Assembly: GCF_001405015.1 (NCBI RefSeq)
Contig: NZ_CYZX01000015.1
Location: forward strand, 1 to 64,000
Length of the DNA: 64,000 nt
Origin: Clostridium disporicum
Lineage (GTDB): Bacteria > Bacillota > Clostridia > Clostridiales > Clostridiaceae
Direction: 5' to 3'
Positions 36,096 to 45,541 of this stretch are shown here, piece after piece (position 1 is the stretch's first letter; each line of letters starts with the position of its first letter). The translations under genes were made by a program, and so were the position numbers. The notes under the pieces were generated by a model that saw only the letters and a program-made list of their open reading frames with translations, had not been told where the DNA came from and ran no database searches.

Positions 36096-37721
36096 TTAGT
36101 ACATTCCGTCCATTCCGCCCATTCCTGGTGCTGGCATTGCAGGTTCTTTTGCTGGAATGTCAACAACTGCAGCTTCAGTTGTTAAGAATGTAGATGCTAC
36201 TGATGCAGCATTTTGAAGTGCTGATCTTGTAACCTTAGTTGGATCAACGATACCAGCTTTAATCATGTTTACATATTCTCCATGTAAAGCATCATATCCA
36301 ATTCCATTTTCGCTATTCTTAACTTTATCTACTATAACAGAAGCTTCATCTCCTGCATTTGTAGCTATTTGTCTCATTGGCTCTTCTAAAGCTCTTAATA
36401 TTATATTTATACCAACTTGAGTATCTGCAACATCTGAAGTTAATTCAGCTACCTTGTTAATTATGCTAACATAAGCTGTTCCTCCACCAGATACTATACC
36501 TTCTTCAACAGCTGCTTTTGTTGCTGCTAAAGCATCTTCTATTCTAAGCTTTCTTTCTTTTAATTCTGTCTCTGTAGCTGCACCAACTTTAATTACAGCA
36601 ACTCCACCAGCAAGCTTAGCTAATCTTTCTTGTAACTTTTCTCTATCAAACTCAGAAGTTGTTTCTTCTATTTGAGTTCTTATTTGATGAATTCTTTCTT
36701 TTATAGTTTCTTTACTTCCTCTACCATTTACTACAGTAGTGTTTTCTTTAGTCACTTTAACACTTTCTGCTTGACCAAGCATATCTAAAGTAACTTCTTT
36801 TAAATCTCTTCCTAATTCTTCAGATATAACTTCTCCACCAGTAAGTATAGCTATATCTTGAAGCATTTCTTTTCTTCTATCTCCGAATCCAGGAGCTTTA
36901 ACAGCTACACAATTGAAAGTTCCTCTTAACTTATTAACTACTAATGTAGTCATAGCTTCCCCTTCAATATCTTCAGCTATAATTAATAACTTTCTTCCTG
37001 ATTGAACTATTTGCTCTAATATTGGAAGTATTTCTTGTATATTAGAAATCTTCTTATCAGTTATTAAGATAAGTGGATTATCTAAAACAGCTTCCATTTT
37101 TTCTGTATCAGTTACCATGTAAGCTGATACATATCCTCTATCAAATTGCATACCTTCAACTACTTCTAGTTCAGTACCCATTGATTTAGATTCTTCTACA
37201 GTTATAACGCCCTCGTTACCTACTGTTTCCATAGCATCTGCTATAAGATTACCTATTTCATCATCTGCAGCTGATATAGCAGCAACTCTAGCTATATCTT
37301 CTTTACCATTTACAGGCTTAGAACTATTTTTAATTTCTTCTACTGCAACATCAACAGCTTTTTTTATACCATTTCTAAGTAATATTGGATTTGCTCCTGC
37401 AGTTACGTTCTTTAACCCTTCTCTTATAATAGCTTGAGCTAAAAGAGTAGCTGTAGTTGTACCATCCCCTGCAACATCGTTAGTTTTAGTTGCAACTTCT
37501 TTAACTAATTGAGCTCCCATATTTTCATATGGATCTTCTAATTCTATTTCTCTTGCAATTGATACACCATCGTTAGTTATAAGTGGTGAACCAAATTTTT
37601 TATCTAATACTACATTTCTTCCTTTAGGTCCTAAAGTAACCTTTACTGTATCAGCTAGCTTATCAACACCAGCTTGCATAGCTCTTCTTGCTTCTTCTCC
37701 AAATTGAATCATCTTTGCCAT
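36096..37721 (-). CDS. groEL: 60-kDa chaperonin GroEL
   Basis: A 541-residue chaperonin that folds proteins in an ATP-driven double ring with GroES. The sequence has GPKGRNVVLDKKFG, the ATP-site GDGTTTAT and the C-terminal GGM tail (GMGGMDGMY). It is 15 bp after groES and under CIRCE control. Confidence 0.99.
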   Translation of the reverse strand: MAKMIQFGEEARRAMQAGVDKLADTVKVTLGPKGRNVVLDKKFGSPLITNDGVSIAREIELEDPYENMGAQLVKEVATKTNDVAGDGTTTATLLAQAIIREGLKNVTAGANPILLRNGIKKAVDVAVEEIKNSSKPVNGKEDIARVAAISAADDEIGNLIADAMETVGNEGVITVEESKSMGTELEVVEGMQFDRGYVSAYMVTDTEKMEAVLDNPLILITDKKISNIQEILPILEQIVQSGRKLLIIAEDIEGEAMTTLVVNKLRGTFNCVAVKAPGFGDRRKEMLQDIAILTGGEVISEELGRDLKEVTLDMLGQAESVKVTKENTTVVNGRGSKETIKERIHQIRTQIEETTSEFDREKLQERLAKLAGGVAVIKVGAATETELKERKLRIEDALAATKAAVEEGIVSGGGTAYVSIINKVAELTSDVADTQVGINIILRALEEPMRQIATNAGDEASVIVDKVKNSENGIGYDALHGEYVNMIKAGIVDPTKVTRSALQNAASVASTFLTTEAAVVDIPAKEPAMPAPGMGGMDGMY

Positions 37722-37736
37722 CTCTCAAAAACCTCC

Positions 37737-38021
37737 CTATTCAACTATAGCTAAAATATCATCTTGTTTTAATATTGTGTATTCTTCTCCATCAACCTTA
37801 ACTTCTGTTCCTGCATATTTAGAATATAATACTTTATCTCCAACTTTAACTTCCATTTCTATTCTCTTACCTTCATGAATAGCTCCTGGTCCTACAGCCA
37901 TAACTTCAGCTTCTTGTGGTCTTTCTTTCGCTGTACCTGATAAAACTATTCCACTCTTTGTTGTAGTTTCAGCTTCTAATTTTTTAATTACTACTCTATC
38001 ACCTAATGGTTTTATATTCAT
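37737..38021 (-). CDS. groES: 10-kDa chaperonin GroES
   Basis: A 94-residue co-chaperonin lid for GroEL. The mobile loop (AETTTKSGIVLSGTAKERPQ) and the KYAGTEVKVDGEEY segment are typical. The ATG at 38021 has AGGAGG upstream and gives the usual length; a start 15 codons further up would overlap the CIRCE element. Confidence 0.98.
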   Translation of the reverse strand: MNIKPLGDRVVIKKLEAETTTKSGIVLSGTAKERPQEAEVMAVGPGAIHEGKRIEMEVKVGDKVLYSKYAGTEVKVDGEEYTILKQDDILAIVE

Positions 38022-38052
38022 CTTATTTCCTCCTAAAAATATACTTTTATTT

Positions 38053-38079
38053 TTAGCACTCACCATTATTGAGTGCTAA
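38053..38079. promoter_or_regulatory. CIRCE element (HrcA operator)
   Basis: Perfect TTAGCACTC, 9-bp spacer, GAGTGCTAA, between the promoter and groES. HrcA represses the operon here when free GroEL is sufficient. Confidence 0.98.
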
Positions 38080-38093
38080 CAACTTATATTTAT

Positions 38094-38122
38094 AATATAT
38101 CTTTTTAGTCTAAATCTTTCAA
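38094..38122 (-). promoter_or_regulatory. groESL promoter
   Basis: TTGAAA, 17-bp spacer, TATATT on the minus strand, about 15 bp upstream of CIRCE. Confidence 0.75.
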
Positions 38123-38233
38123 CAACTACTTTTTATATTATTACCTTAATATGGTTAAATATTACCAATTAGAACTATTTATTTTATTATAACTCATTTT
38201 TTCATTCATTCTTATAACTTTTCAACCTATTAC

Positions 38234-38272
38234 AAAAATATAAGAGGAACTGAAATTTTCAATTCCTCTTAT
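38234..38272 (-). terminator. Terminator of H-cluster protein gene
   Basis: ATAAGAGGAA and its inverse form the stem, with TATTTTTG following on the minus strand. Confidence 0.8.
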
Positions 38273-38276
38273 GTTA

Positions 38277-39767
38277 CTATTCTCTCTCAAGATTTATATC
38301 TTCAAACTCACTTAATGTACTATTCTTAAGAACAGCCTTAATTGTAGTTCTATTATTAATCTTAGTAAAAGCTCCTCTTGCTCTAAGTGGTGGCACTATT
38401 GTTCCAGCACCATTTATACATCCACCTTCACACATCATACCTTCTATAAAATTACCTTGTAATTTGCCCATTTTAGCAAGATTCATGGTTTTCTTACAAT
38501 CTAATCCTGAAACTTGAACTGGTTTAAATTCTGCCTTACATCCACTATCAGATACATAGTTTTGTATAGCTGCTGTAAGTCCTCCAGCCATACCAAATCC
38601 TCTTCCAAATACTGAAGCATCATTAACATTTTCGTCTTCCATATCAAAAGGATTTACATCAAAGGCTTCAAATAAAGCTAATAACTCTTCAAATGTTAAT
38701 ACATAATCTACTGCCTCACTTACTCCTAATCTAACTGCTTCTCCTTTTTTAGCCGTGCATGGTCCAATAAATACTACCTTAGCATCTGGTTCTTTGCTCT
38801 TAATATATCTTGCAGTTGCTACCATAGGAGATACTGTTTTTGATATTCTATCTTTTTCACTTGGATTTGTCTTTTCTATAAAGCTTAGAAATCCTGGACA
38901 GCAAGAGTTAGTCATATACTTATCTCCTCTTTCCATTCTTTCTACAAATTCATTACTTTCATGAACTGTAACAGCATCAGCCCCTAAAGCTGCTTCAACC
39001 ATATCTTCAAATCCTAAAGCTTTAAAAGCATTTCTTATCTTACCATAATTCATAGTTGGTCCAAATTGCCCTGTTATAGCTGGTGCTACTACTGCATACA
39101 TCTTTCTATGTCTTCCCAGTCTCTTAGCAACAGGAACTATTAAACTCTTATCTGATATAGCTCCAAAAGGACATGATCTCATACAAGATCCACAGTTTAC
39201 ACATATCTCTTCCTTTATAATAGCTCTTCTATCTTCTTCATTTATATCTAAAGCACCTGTAGGACATGACTTCTTACATGGTCTCATAACTTCGGATATA
39301 GCATCATAAGGGCACTCCCTTTTACACATACCACATTCTTTACATAATTCTTGATTTATATATGCTCTTCCTGCAACTATATTTATCGCCCCAAAATTAC
39401 AAGCTTCTTTACATCTATGAGCAAGACAGTTTCTACAAGAATCTGTAACATTAAATTTATCTATTGGACACCTATCACAAGCTGCTTCAATAATATATAT
39501 AATTTGTTCATCCGGTCTTATGTCTATAAGTTCTGTGTCAAAATTATCCCCGTTTGCAAGGTAACCTGCAGCAAGCTTAGCTCTTTCTAGAACAATTGCT
39601 CTTTCTTTATATACACAACATCTATACTGTGCCTTATCACCTTTAATAACTTCATAAGGAACTTTTTCGATACTTTCTAAGGATATTTCATTCTTTTTGG
39701 CAAGTTTCGCTACTTCAGTTAATACTTCATGCTTAAGCTTTTTTAATTGGGTTTCAAACTGAAACAT
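38277..39767 (-). CDS. [FeFe]-hydrogenase-like H-cluster protein
   Basis: A 496-residue iron-sulfur protein. A cysteine-rich N-terminal third carries several ferredoxin-like clusters (CKECGMCKRECP, CVNCGSCMRSCP and an atypical CDRCPIDK...CRNC stretch). The H-cluster domain follows with L1 NSCCPGF, L2 GPCTAKKGE and L3 EGMMCEGGC, so all four H-cluster cysteines are there. Compared with the classical group A motifs (TSCCPGW, MPCTAKK), the Thr of L1 is Asn and the Met of L2 is Gly, which fits the divergent group B enzymes. Proton reduction or a sensory role is possible. The ATG at 39767 is behind GAGGGAG. Confidence 0.85.
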   Translation of the reverse strand: MFQFETQLKKLKHEVLTEVAKLAKKNEISLESIEKVPYEVIKGDKAQYRCCVYKERAIVLERAKLAAGYLANGDNFDTELIDIRPDEQIIYIIEAACDRCPIDKFNVTDSCRNCLAHRCKEACNFGAINIVAGRAYINQELCKECGMCKRECPYDAISEVMRPCKKSCPTGALDINEEDRRAIIKEEICVNCGSCMRSCPFGAISDKSLIVPVAKRLGRHRKMYAVVAPAITGQFGPTMNYGKIRNAFKALGFEDMVEAALGADAVTVHESNEFVERMERGDKYMTNSCCPGFLSFIEKTNPSEKDRISKTVSPMVATARYIKSKEPDAKVVFIGPCTAKKGEAVRLGVSEAVDYVLTFEELLALFEAFDVNPFDMEDENVNDASVFGRGFGMAGGLTAAIQNYVSDSGCKAEFKPVQVSGLDCKKTMNLAKMGKLQGNFIEGMMCEGGCINGAGTIVPPLRARGAFTKINNRTTIKAVLKNSTLSEFEDINLERE

Positions 39768-39920
39768 ATAATCACTCCCTCTCATAAACCTTGTTAATTT
39801 TATTATACAATATTTCCCTGTTTATTTCTATTTTTTGAATTTTCTGATAACTTTTGCAGTTGTCGAAATCATTGTAAATAATAACTTATAAATCACAACT
39901 TATTATTTTTAAAATAAAAA

Positions 39921-40003
39921 ATGGCAAGTTAAAGTTAAAATACTACACAGCTTCTTGATTTTTTTTAATCTAATTTAGCTGATTTAACTAATTAACTTGC
40001 CAT
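39921..40003. repeat. Palindromic element between H-cluster and GatZ genes
   Basis: ATGGCAAGTTAA at 39921-39932 is the exact inverse of 39992-40003, and inner segments (CAGCT/AGCTG, GATT/AATC) extend the fold to almost the whole 83 bp. The arm sequence recurs in the element at 7506-7635. On the minus strand it could also act as a terminator for the GatZ gene. Confidence 0.65.
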
Positions 40004-40029
40004 CTATTACATTTAATTTATTCTTAAAT

Positions 40030-41364
40030 TTAATTCATCTGTAACACTTTATGATTCTCAACAGCATAAATATAGTCATCTATATATTCACCTATTCTAT
40101 CTTTAAGTAGATTTTCTACTGTTAACTCCATTTTTCCGCTTCTAATCTTCTTATATTGATTATGCATATATTGACTTACTAAAGTTAATGGAATATCAAC
40201 TTGTTTTAAATTTTCTATCATTTTCTCTAAACTATAGTTAACTTCTTCTATCGGTAAGTAATATCTACATCTATCGGACAAACCATATATTCTATCAAAT
40301 TTTATCTTTTCTTGAGTACCAGAGTAATGATTTTTCCAGTATCCATTATTCTTTACCATATTAAATTCTAATATTTCTCTAAACTTTGAAAGTTCAATAT
40401 TAGCATTATATTTTAATAGTTCATTTTCCATTAAGTTTAATTCAAATGCTGCTTCTCTAAATCCGTAAGTTAATGCAGGTCCAACCTTTAAAATAATAAA
40501 TCCATCTTCAACCATCTCATTTAAAGCTTCATCCGTTTGATAATCTGTTGAATGAGCTTCAAATACTAATTCTGGATAATCTTTTAAAGCTTCTGATAAT
40601 TCTCTTGCTTTCTCTCTATCATATTTCCATACTTGCTCGCTACCAAACTCAACTCCTGGTTGGACAACAACTCCAACAACATATTGCCAAGCATCACCTA
40701 CTCCATGACTTTCAAAGGCATTTTTAAATGTCTCTATTGTATTAACTAAGTTTTCTACCTTAGTTACTGCTATTCCTTCTTCCTCTTCTTCATCAGCTTG
40801 AGCTCCTCCAGGTATCGGTACTTCACTGCCTATAACATACACAGGATGTACACTTTCTGGCTTTTCATTTAAAAGTTCAGTATAAGAATCTTCTGCCACT
40901 TTACATAACGTTGCAGCTCTTTCTGCAATTAAATCATCTCCAAATACACCATTTTCAAAATCACCGATTATTGGCATGCTTGTATCTATATGAATTTTTG
41001 TAAATCCAGCTAATACATATTCTCTAATTAATGTTTTAGAGTTTTCCATAGCTTTTTCTTCACCTAATTTAGTCCATGTTAATGGTCCTAAATGATCCCC
41101 ACCTAATATAATTCTATCCACAGGAAAATTATTTTCTTCAGCTAAATTGTGAATATATTTCATAAAATCTTTAGGAGTCATTCCTGTATATCCCCCAAAT
41201 TGATCAACTTGATTTGCTGTAGATTCTATTAATAAGTGCATATCTTTATCTCTTAATCTATCCATAGCTGCCTCTATAACATACTTATTAGAAGAACACA
41301 CTGAAAATATTCCTGCTTTTTCTCCACTTTTATACTTTGAAACTAATTCTTTAATAGGATGCAT
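40030..41364 (-). CDS. Tagatose-1,6-bisphosphate aldolase subunit, GatZ/KbaZ family
   Basis: A 444-residue member of the GatZ/KbaZ family, the partner that keeps the class II aldolase GatY/KbaY stable and active in galactitol and N-acetylgalactosamine breakdown. Recognisable segments are GIFSVCSSNKYVIEAAM, ILGGDHLGPLTW and HIDTSMPI near the N-terminus and SDRCRYYLP near the C-terminus. No gatY/kbaY gene is in the window. The ATG at 41364 has AGAGGTGG upstream. A 14-bp operator-like palindrome lies 57 bp ahead, matching one in front of the adjacent GntR gene. Confidence 0.87.
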   Translation of the reverse strand: MHPIKELVSKYKSGEKAGIFSVCSSNKYVIEAAMDRLRDKDMHLLIESTANQVDQFGGYTGMTPKDFMKYIHNLAEENNFPVDRIILGGDHLGPLTWTKLGEEKAMENSKTLIREYVLAGFTKIHIDTSMPIIGDFENGVFGDDLIAERAATLCKVAEDSYTELLNEKPESVHPVYVIGSEVPIPGGAQADEEEEEGIAVTKVENLVNTIETFKNAFESHGVGDAWQYVVGVVVQPGVEFGSEQVWKYDREKARELSEALKDYPELVFEAHSTDYQTDEALNEMVEDGFIILKVGPALTYGFREAAFELNLMENELLKYNANIELSKFREILEFNMVKNNGYWKNHYSGTQEKIKFDRIYGLSDRCRYYLPIEEVNYSLEKMIENLKQVDIPLTLVSQYMHNQYKKIRSGKMELTVENLLKDRIGEYIDDYIYAVENHKVLQMN

Positions 41365-41420
41365 AATATAACCACCTCTCACATTTAATTAATATTTTAT
41401 TTCTCAATCCCATATTTCTA

Positions 41421-41434
41421 CAGGTAATTACCAG
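41421..41434. promoter_or_regulatory. Putative GntR operator upstream of gatZ-like gene
   Basis: CAGGTAATTACCAG has the core GGTAATTACC, a perfect palindrome of the GGT-N4-ACC type used by HutC-group GntR proteins. A close match is at 42288-42301. Confidence 0.6.
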
Positions 41435-41544
41435 TTGTCGTATAGATTTACAATTCTATTTAGTTATCTCTTCTATAACCAATTTAATTAAAGATAACTA
41501 ACTTTATTTTTATATACAAATCTCATTAAGTAAAATCTATATTA

Positions 41545-42273
41545 TTATTTGTTTAATAATTGAACTCTATATTTGAACTTATCACCACGAGCTATCCCAA
41601 TTGTATATTCTATTAAAGTATCATGATCGTAAGTAAATCTCTCTATTCTTAAACTAGGAGCCCCTTCAGGTATCTCTAAATATATGCTTTCTAATTTTTT
41701 AGTAATAATAGGTTCAAAATACTCCTCTGCTGAAGTAAGCTTTGCACTAAACTCATTTACAAGCACATCATACATAGGCATAATCTCTAATTTATCTTTA
41801 CTTAGTCCAATAAATAAATTATATGGTAAATATGTTGTCTCATACATCATCGGTATATCATCAGCTTTTCTTATTCTAGTAATTTTATATACAAGCTCAT
41901 CATCACTAATCTTAAACATACGACTAATCTTTTCTTCAGCCCTTATTATTTCAAATCCTACAACTTCTGAATTAGGTTTCTTTCCTAGTTTCTTCATCTC
42001 TTCAGTAAATGAATAAAAAGAAATTAGGTCCTGATTTAACCTTTTTGGTGATACGAAAGTACCCTTTCCATGAACTTTATATATATAACCTTCCTTTTCA
42101 AGTTGATCTAAAGCTTGGCGAACTGTAGTCCTACTAACATCATATATATCACATATCTCTCTTTCAGAAAGAATTTGCTCATGCTCTTCCATATTTTTTT
42201 CTATTTTTTCTACTAATATATTTACTAACTGTAAATATAGTGGTGTCTTTAAATTCTTATCTATACTATTCAT
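41545..42273 (-). CDS. GntR-family regulator, HutC group (UTRA domain)
   Basis: A 242-residue repressor. The winged helix-turn-helix occupies about residues 10-75 (SEREICDIYDVSRTTVRQALDQLEKEGYIYKVHGKGTFV) and the UTRA ligand domain about 95-235. Members next to sugar genes sense a phosphorylated sugar. Its neighbour is the GatZ-like gene and its own promoter carries the same palindrome, so self-regulation and control of gatZ are likely. The 55387-57962 PTS may belong to the same pathway, but no such operator is seen there. Confidence 0.9.
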   Translation of the reverse strand: MNSIDKNLKTPLYLQLVNILVEKIEKNMEEHEQILSEREICDIYDVSRTTVRQALDQLEKEGYIYKVHGKGTFVSPKRLNQDLISFYSFTEEMKKLGKKPNSEVVGFEIIRAEEKISRMFKISDDELVYKITRIRKADDIPMMYETTYLPYNLFIGLSKDKLEIMPMYDVLVNEFSAKLTSAEEYFEPIITKKLESIYLEIPEGAPSLRIERFTYDHDTLIEYTIGIARGDKFKYRVQLLNK

Positions 42274-42287
42274 TCTTATCTCCTAAA

Positions 42288-42301
42288 CTGGTAATGACCA
42301 C
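42288..42301. promoter_or_regulatory. Putative GntR operator, autoregulatory
   Basis: CTGGTAATGACCAC, 15 bp before the start codon of the GntR gene. On the minus strand the core is GGTCATTACC, one base different from the gatZ site. Confidence 0.55.
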
Positions 42302-42440
42302 TTAATATTATTATAATTCTTTTCCTAATATATTCCAACTAGATTTTCTATTATCTAATAAACTTTTCAACGACCTTTTTAGATTCTTTTCTAATTGCAA
42401 ACACTTAAACTTAAATATCTAAAAAATTTGTCTAAAGCTC

Positions 42441-42494
42441 AAAAAAATACAATATGTAATTATTAGACAACTTATTGCCCATAACTACATATTG
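42441..42494 (-). terminator. Terminator of the 186-residue membrane protein gene
   Basis: CAATATGTA-x-TTAT and its inverse form the stem across a 17-bp loop, then TATTTTTTT on the minus strand. Confidence 0.7.
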
Positions 42495-42522
42495 TTAATT
42501 GTTTTTTATATGATTATAAATT

Positions 42523-43083
42523 TTAACTAGCAGTCTTATAGCTACTTCTAAAGAATAATTGATAATTTAAAATATTAATAATTGATATTATAACTAAGAA
42601 CAATCCTGTAAATTCAATTGATATAACAACCATGCTAATCATATATAGAAGTAAACTAGCTAAAAATATTATTACTACATTCCATATTTTTATATTAGCT
42701 TGTTTTTTGCTTATTATCTCCATCATTTGAGCTTCTGATAAATCTTCATTACTATACTTTTTAGAAAGCATATTAGTTCCAATAGTTGTGATAAGCTGTT
42801 TACTAACAAAATCACAAATAAAGATTATAAATAATCCTATAATTGATAGTAAGAAAATTTGATAATTACTTACATCTAAAGAAAGCATAACTGTCGATGC
42901 TTTAAATGTAGCAAATAAGCTCACTGGAAGCAATAATATTATAGGTAACATTACTAGACTAAACATAAATGTTATTTTTAAGTTTTCTTTAAAAGACTTT
43001 CCTTTGTTTATCGTAGCTGTCAAAATAAAAGAAAAAATTAAAATTACTAGTATTGCTATTAGTGCTGTAATAATGTACTTCAT
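42523..43083 (-). CDS. Integral membrane protein of unknown function
   Basis: A 186-residue protein with about five hydrophobic segments (residues about 3-24, 38-60, 75-97, 132-152, 155-176) and one cytoplasmic loop rich in charged residues (SKKYSNEDLSEAQMMEII). No family is recognised. GGGGGG precedes the ATG. It is monocistronic. Confidence 0.7.
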   Translation of the reverse strand: MKYIITALIAILVILIFSFILTATINKGKSFKENLKITFMFSLVMLPIILLLPVSLFATFKASTVMLSLDVSNYQIFLLSIIGLFIIFICDFVSKQLITTIGTNMLSKKYSNEDLSEAQMMEIISKKQANIKIWNVVIIFLASLLLYMISMVVISIEFTGLFLVIISIINILNYQLFFRSSYKTAS

Positions 43084-43268
43084 CCCATATCCCCCCTTAA
43101 ATTCATTAATCCCTTTTATACTTTATATAATGTATTAATTATATAACATAATTTATATTTTGTATATTTTTTATAATTTTACCTAATTTTTTAATAATTA
43201 TATGCAATAAAAAACCTCTTTTTTATATAGTTTGTTTAAATATTTTATCAACATTATATAATTCTATA

Positions 43269-43296
43269 TAAAAAAAGCAGCTATTGCTGCTTTTTT
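43269..43296. terminator. Terminator downstream of ogg
   Basis: AAAAAAGCAGC pairs with GCTGCTTTTTT around a TATT loop; works on both strands. Confidence 0.9.
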
Positions 43297-43315
43297 ACCA
43301 TTAACTTATACTATT

Positions 43316-44227
43316 TTAAAGTTTTATATTATTTTCTCTAGCATAATAGAAAAGATATTGTTGTGCTAGGCCTGATAATTCACCGAACTTATCTCTTCCG
43401 AAAACTCTAATCTTGTTTAATGATACATCTGGAGCTACATAAAAATGAATCATTGCTCTCTTAACCCAAACATCAACTGGGAATGCTGATTTCTTTGCCA
43501 TTGAGAATAACATTATACAATCTGCCACTTTAGCACCTACTCCCATAAATTGTTGAAGGGCTACGTGACATTCATCGGTATTTAAGGACTTTATATAATC
43601 TAAATTATAAATCTTTAATTCCTCATTATCTGGATTTTCTAATGCTTCATTAACTTTTCCTATAGTATCTAATATGTACTTACTTCTAAACGATGCGCCT
43701 GTATCTTTTATTTCTTCTAAAGTTGCATCTTTGATTTGTTCTGGAGTTGGGAATGCATAATAAGTATTTCCTTTATACTCAATTTTATCTCCCCATCTTT
43801 CAGATATCTTCTTAATTGTCTTCATGATAGCCGGAATACTATTTCTTGCAGATACTATGAAACTTATTAACATTTCAAAAGGTTCTTGATTTAAAATTCT
43901 TATTCCATATCCAAATTCAACACTTTTTCTTAAAATTTCATCTTTCGCAAGTTCTTCTTTTAATTCAGAGTAATTTGTATTTAAATCTAAATAATCTTTC
44001 CATATCTCTTCGAAATCATTAAGATTCGTATTATATATAGTTACATCATCTCCATTTTGTACAATTTCAATAACTCTTCTGTATGCAACTACAATATAAT
44101 TTGTATCAGATATCTTTTCCCATCTAAAACATTGTCCACACTCAAGTATTTGCTTTATATCAAAGTTTTTTACACCTTTTATCATTATAGAATTATCATC
44201 AATTTGTATTACTTCTTTATAATCCAT
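43316..44227 (-). CDS. ogg: 8-oxoguanine DNA glycosylase/lyase (Ogg1-type)
   Basis: Removes 8-oxoguanine from DNA and cleaves the abasic site. The N-terminal OGG domain (FDIKQILECGQCFRWEK) and the helix-hairpin-helix GPD domain are both present. The catalytic pair is Lys233 (FMGVGAKVADC) and Asp252 (FPVDVWV). 303 residues, usual for bacterial Ogg1 homologues. It stands alone with its own terminator. Confidence 0.94.
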   Translation of the reverse strand: MDYKEVIQIDDNSIMIKGVKNFDIKQILECGQCFRWEKISDTNYIVVAYRRVIEIVQNGDDVTIYNTNLNDFEEIWKDYLDLNTNYSELKEELAKDEILRKSVEFGYGIRILNQEPFEMLISFIVSARNSIPAIMKTIKKISERWGDKIEYKGNTYYAFPTPEQIKDATLEEIKDTGASFRSKYILDTIGKVNEALENPDNEELKIYNLDYIKSLNTDECHVALQQFMGVGAKVADCIMLFSMAKKSAFPVDVWVKRAMIHFYVAPDVSLNKIRVFGRDKFGELSGLAQQYLFYYARENNIKL

Positions 44228-44313
44228 AAAACACCTCTGTTTGTTTAAAATAAATTTATGGCTTACGCTATATATTTAATTTTATCTTTTCTTTATTCCT
44301 TAATTAATATTCA

Positions 44314-44739
44314 TTATCTATTAATAGCATAATGCTCGCTATACTCTTTAACTATTTCATCTAAAACCTCTGCTGCAGTGATCATCATTTTGGTACATCT
44401 TGGTACACCTTGCTCATAATACTTATCTTTTAATGGTAAACAATCTAAAGAGCCCATTCTTTTATAGTATTCATTCATAAATTTAACTGTCATAGCTCTT
44501 ACTTGCGGACTTTGATGTCCTCTTTCTGTAGTAAACATTATACCTAATGTTGCTATAGACCCAGTAATTGCACCACATATACTTCCAATAGCCATTCCAC
44601 CGCCAAATGATGCCATAGTCATTAAAGTTTGCTTGGATATATTTAAATCATATTCCTCATTTGCTGCAACAAGCATACATTCAGCACAATTCAAATCATA
44701 TTCTTTATCATAATATTTAATCACTCTATCAACTAACAT
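44314..44739 (-). CDS. C_GCAxxG_C_C family putative redox protein
   Basis: A 141-residue protein with the scattered cysteine signature of this family: CAEC at about 18-21, GSICGAITG at about 52-60, and two later cysteines (LDCLPL, PRCTKM). The family is thought to be redox-active or to bind a metal cluster, but no reaction is established. AAGGGAG precedes the ATG. Confidence 0.8.
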   Translation of the reverse strand: MLVDRVIKYYDKEYDLNCAECMLVAANEEYDLNISKQTLMTMASFGGGMAIGSICGAITGSIATLGIMFTTERGHQSPQVRAMTVKFMNEYYKRMGSLDCLPLKDKYYEQGVPRCTKMMITAAEVLDEIVKEYSEHYAINR

Positions 44740-44821
44740 AAGTTTCTCCCTTCATAGTTATCTAGCTTTTCTTACGTATAATAATTATTATATATTAAAT
44801 TTTATTATTTAACAAAATATA

Positions 44822-45292
44822 TTATTTTTTATACAAATTTTGATAAGAAATTATAAAATGCGAAACTCCAAAAATTATCATAATTCCAACAGCTATATAA
44901 TTATTCATCCATAAAGATGCAAAAATAAAATATAAAACTGGAAAAATAGCTAAAGGGATAGGTACAAATAAAAAGTTCTTTCCAAGTAAACTGTCATTCA
45001 TACCACCTATAAAATATCTTATCCAAACCATATAATATAAAGCTAAAAATAATATACTTAAATATAAAAATGGATTTTTAAAATTTAATTCTTTATAGCT
45101 AACAAAAAAACAAATAAAAATTGCAAATAATATTCTACTTCCTTGCTCTATTACTTCAATAATAGAAGTTCCATTAGACGTAACTGTGCTTTCTTTTTTA
45201 GGAGCTACCATAAAATAAACAATATTTATAAGCATAGGTAATAAAAATATAATTAATCCTATAACAGAGAACTTAAACTTCAATTCAAACAA
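44822..45292 (-). CDS. Membrane protein of unknown function
   Basis: About 156 residues with five hydrophobic segments and no recognised family. The TTG at 45292 is favoured because AAGGGG lies 8 bp before it; a GTG at 45301 overlaps that site. The gene is followed closely by the previous small redox protein gene but they share no overlap. Confidence 0.6.
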   Translation of the reverse strand: MFELKFKFSVIGLIIFLLPMLINIVYFMVAPKKESTVTSNGTSIIEVIEQGSRILFAIFICFFVSYKELNFKNPFLYLSILFLALYYMVWIRYFIGGMNDSLLGKNFLFVPIPLAIFPVLYFIFASLWMNNYIAVGIMIIFGVSHFIISYQNLYKK

Positions 45293-45334
45293 TAAAAACA
45301 CCCCTTTTTTAATATGGAACTATTTTATCACAAA

Positions 45335-45377
45335 AAAAGGATATAGAAGTGCTTTTACCAAAAACACTTCCATATCC
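45335..45377 (-). terminator. Terminator of the crt-hbd operon
   Basis: GGATAT-G-GAAGTG pairs with CACTTC-T-ATATCC, with T7 on the minus strand. It ends the butyryl-CoA operon 165 bp beyond hbd. Confidence 0.88.
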
Positions 45378-45541
45378 TAGTTATCATTTAACGCTAGGCA
45401 AAATATATCTAATTTAAGTTAGTACTTTCTCTTCCTCTTTGCATTAGTAAATCTTTCACTTCTCGTAGAAATTTTTCACTTCGTTCAATGAATTCCATTT
45501 GGCGTAGTTACCTTTCACCTGAGACAGGGATTATTATATAA

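Noticed and set aside
39791..39810. Possible Rex site ahead of the H-cluster protein gene
   Set aside because: TTGTTAATTTTATTATACAA keeps only the left half-site; the right half does not fit TTAACAA at the required spacing.
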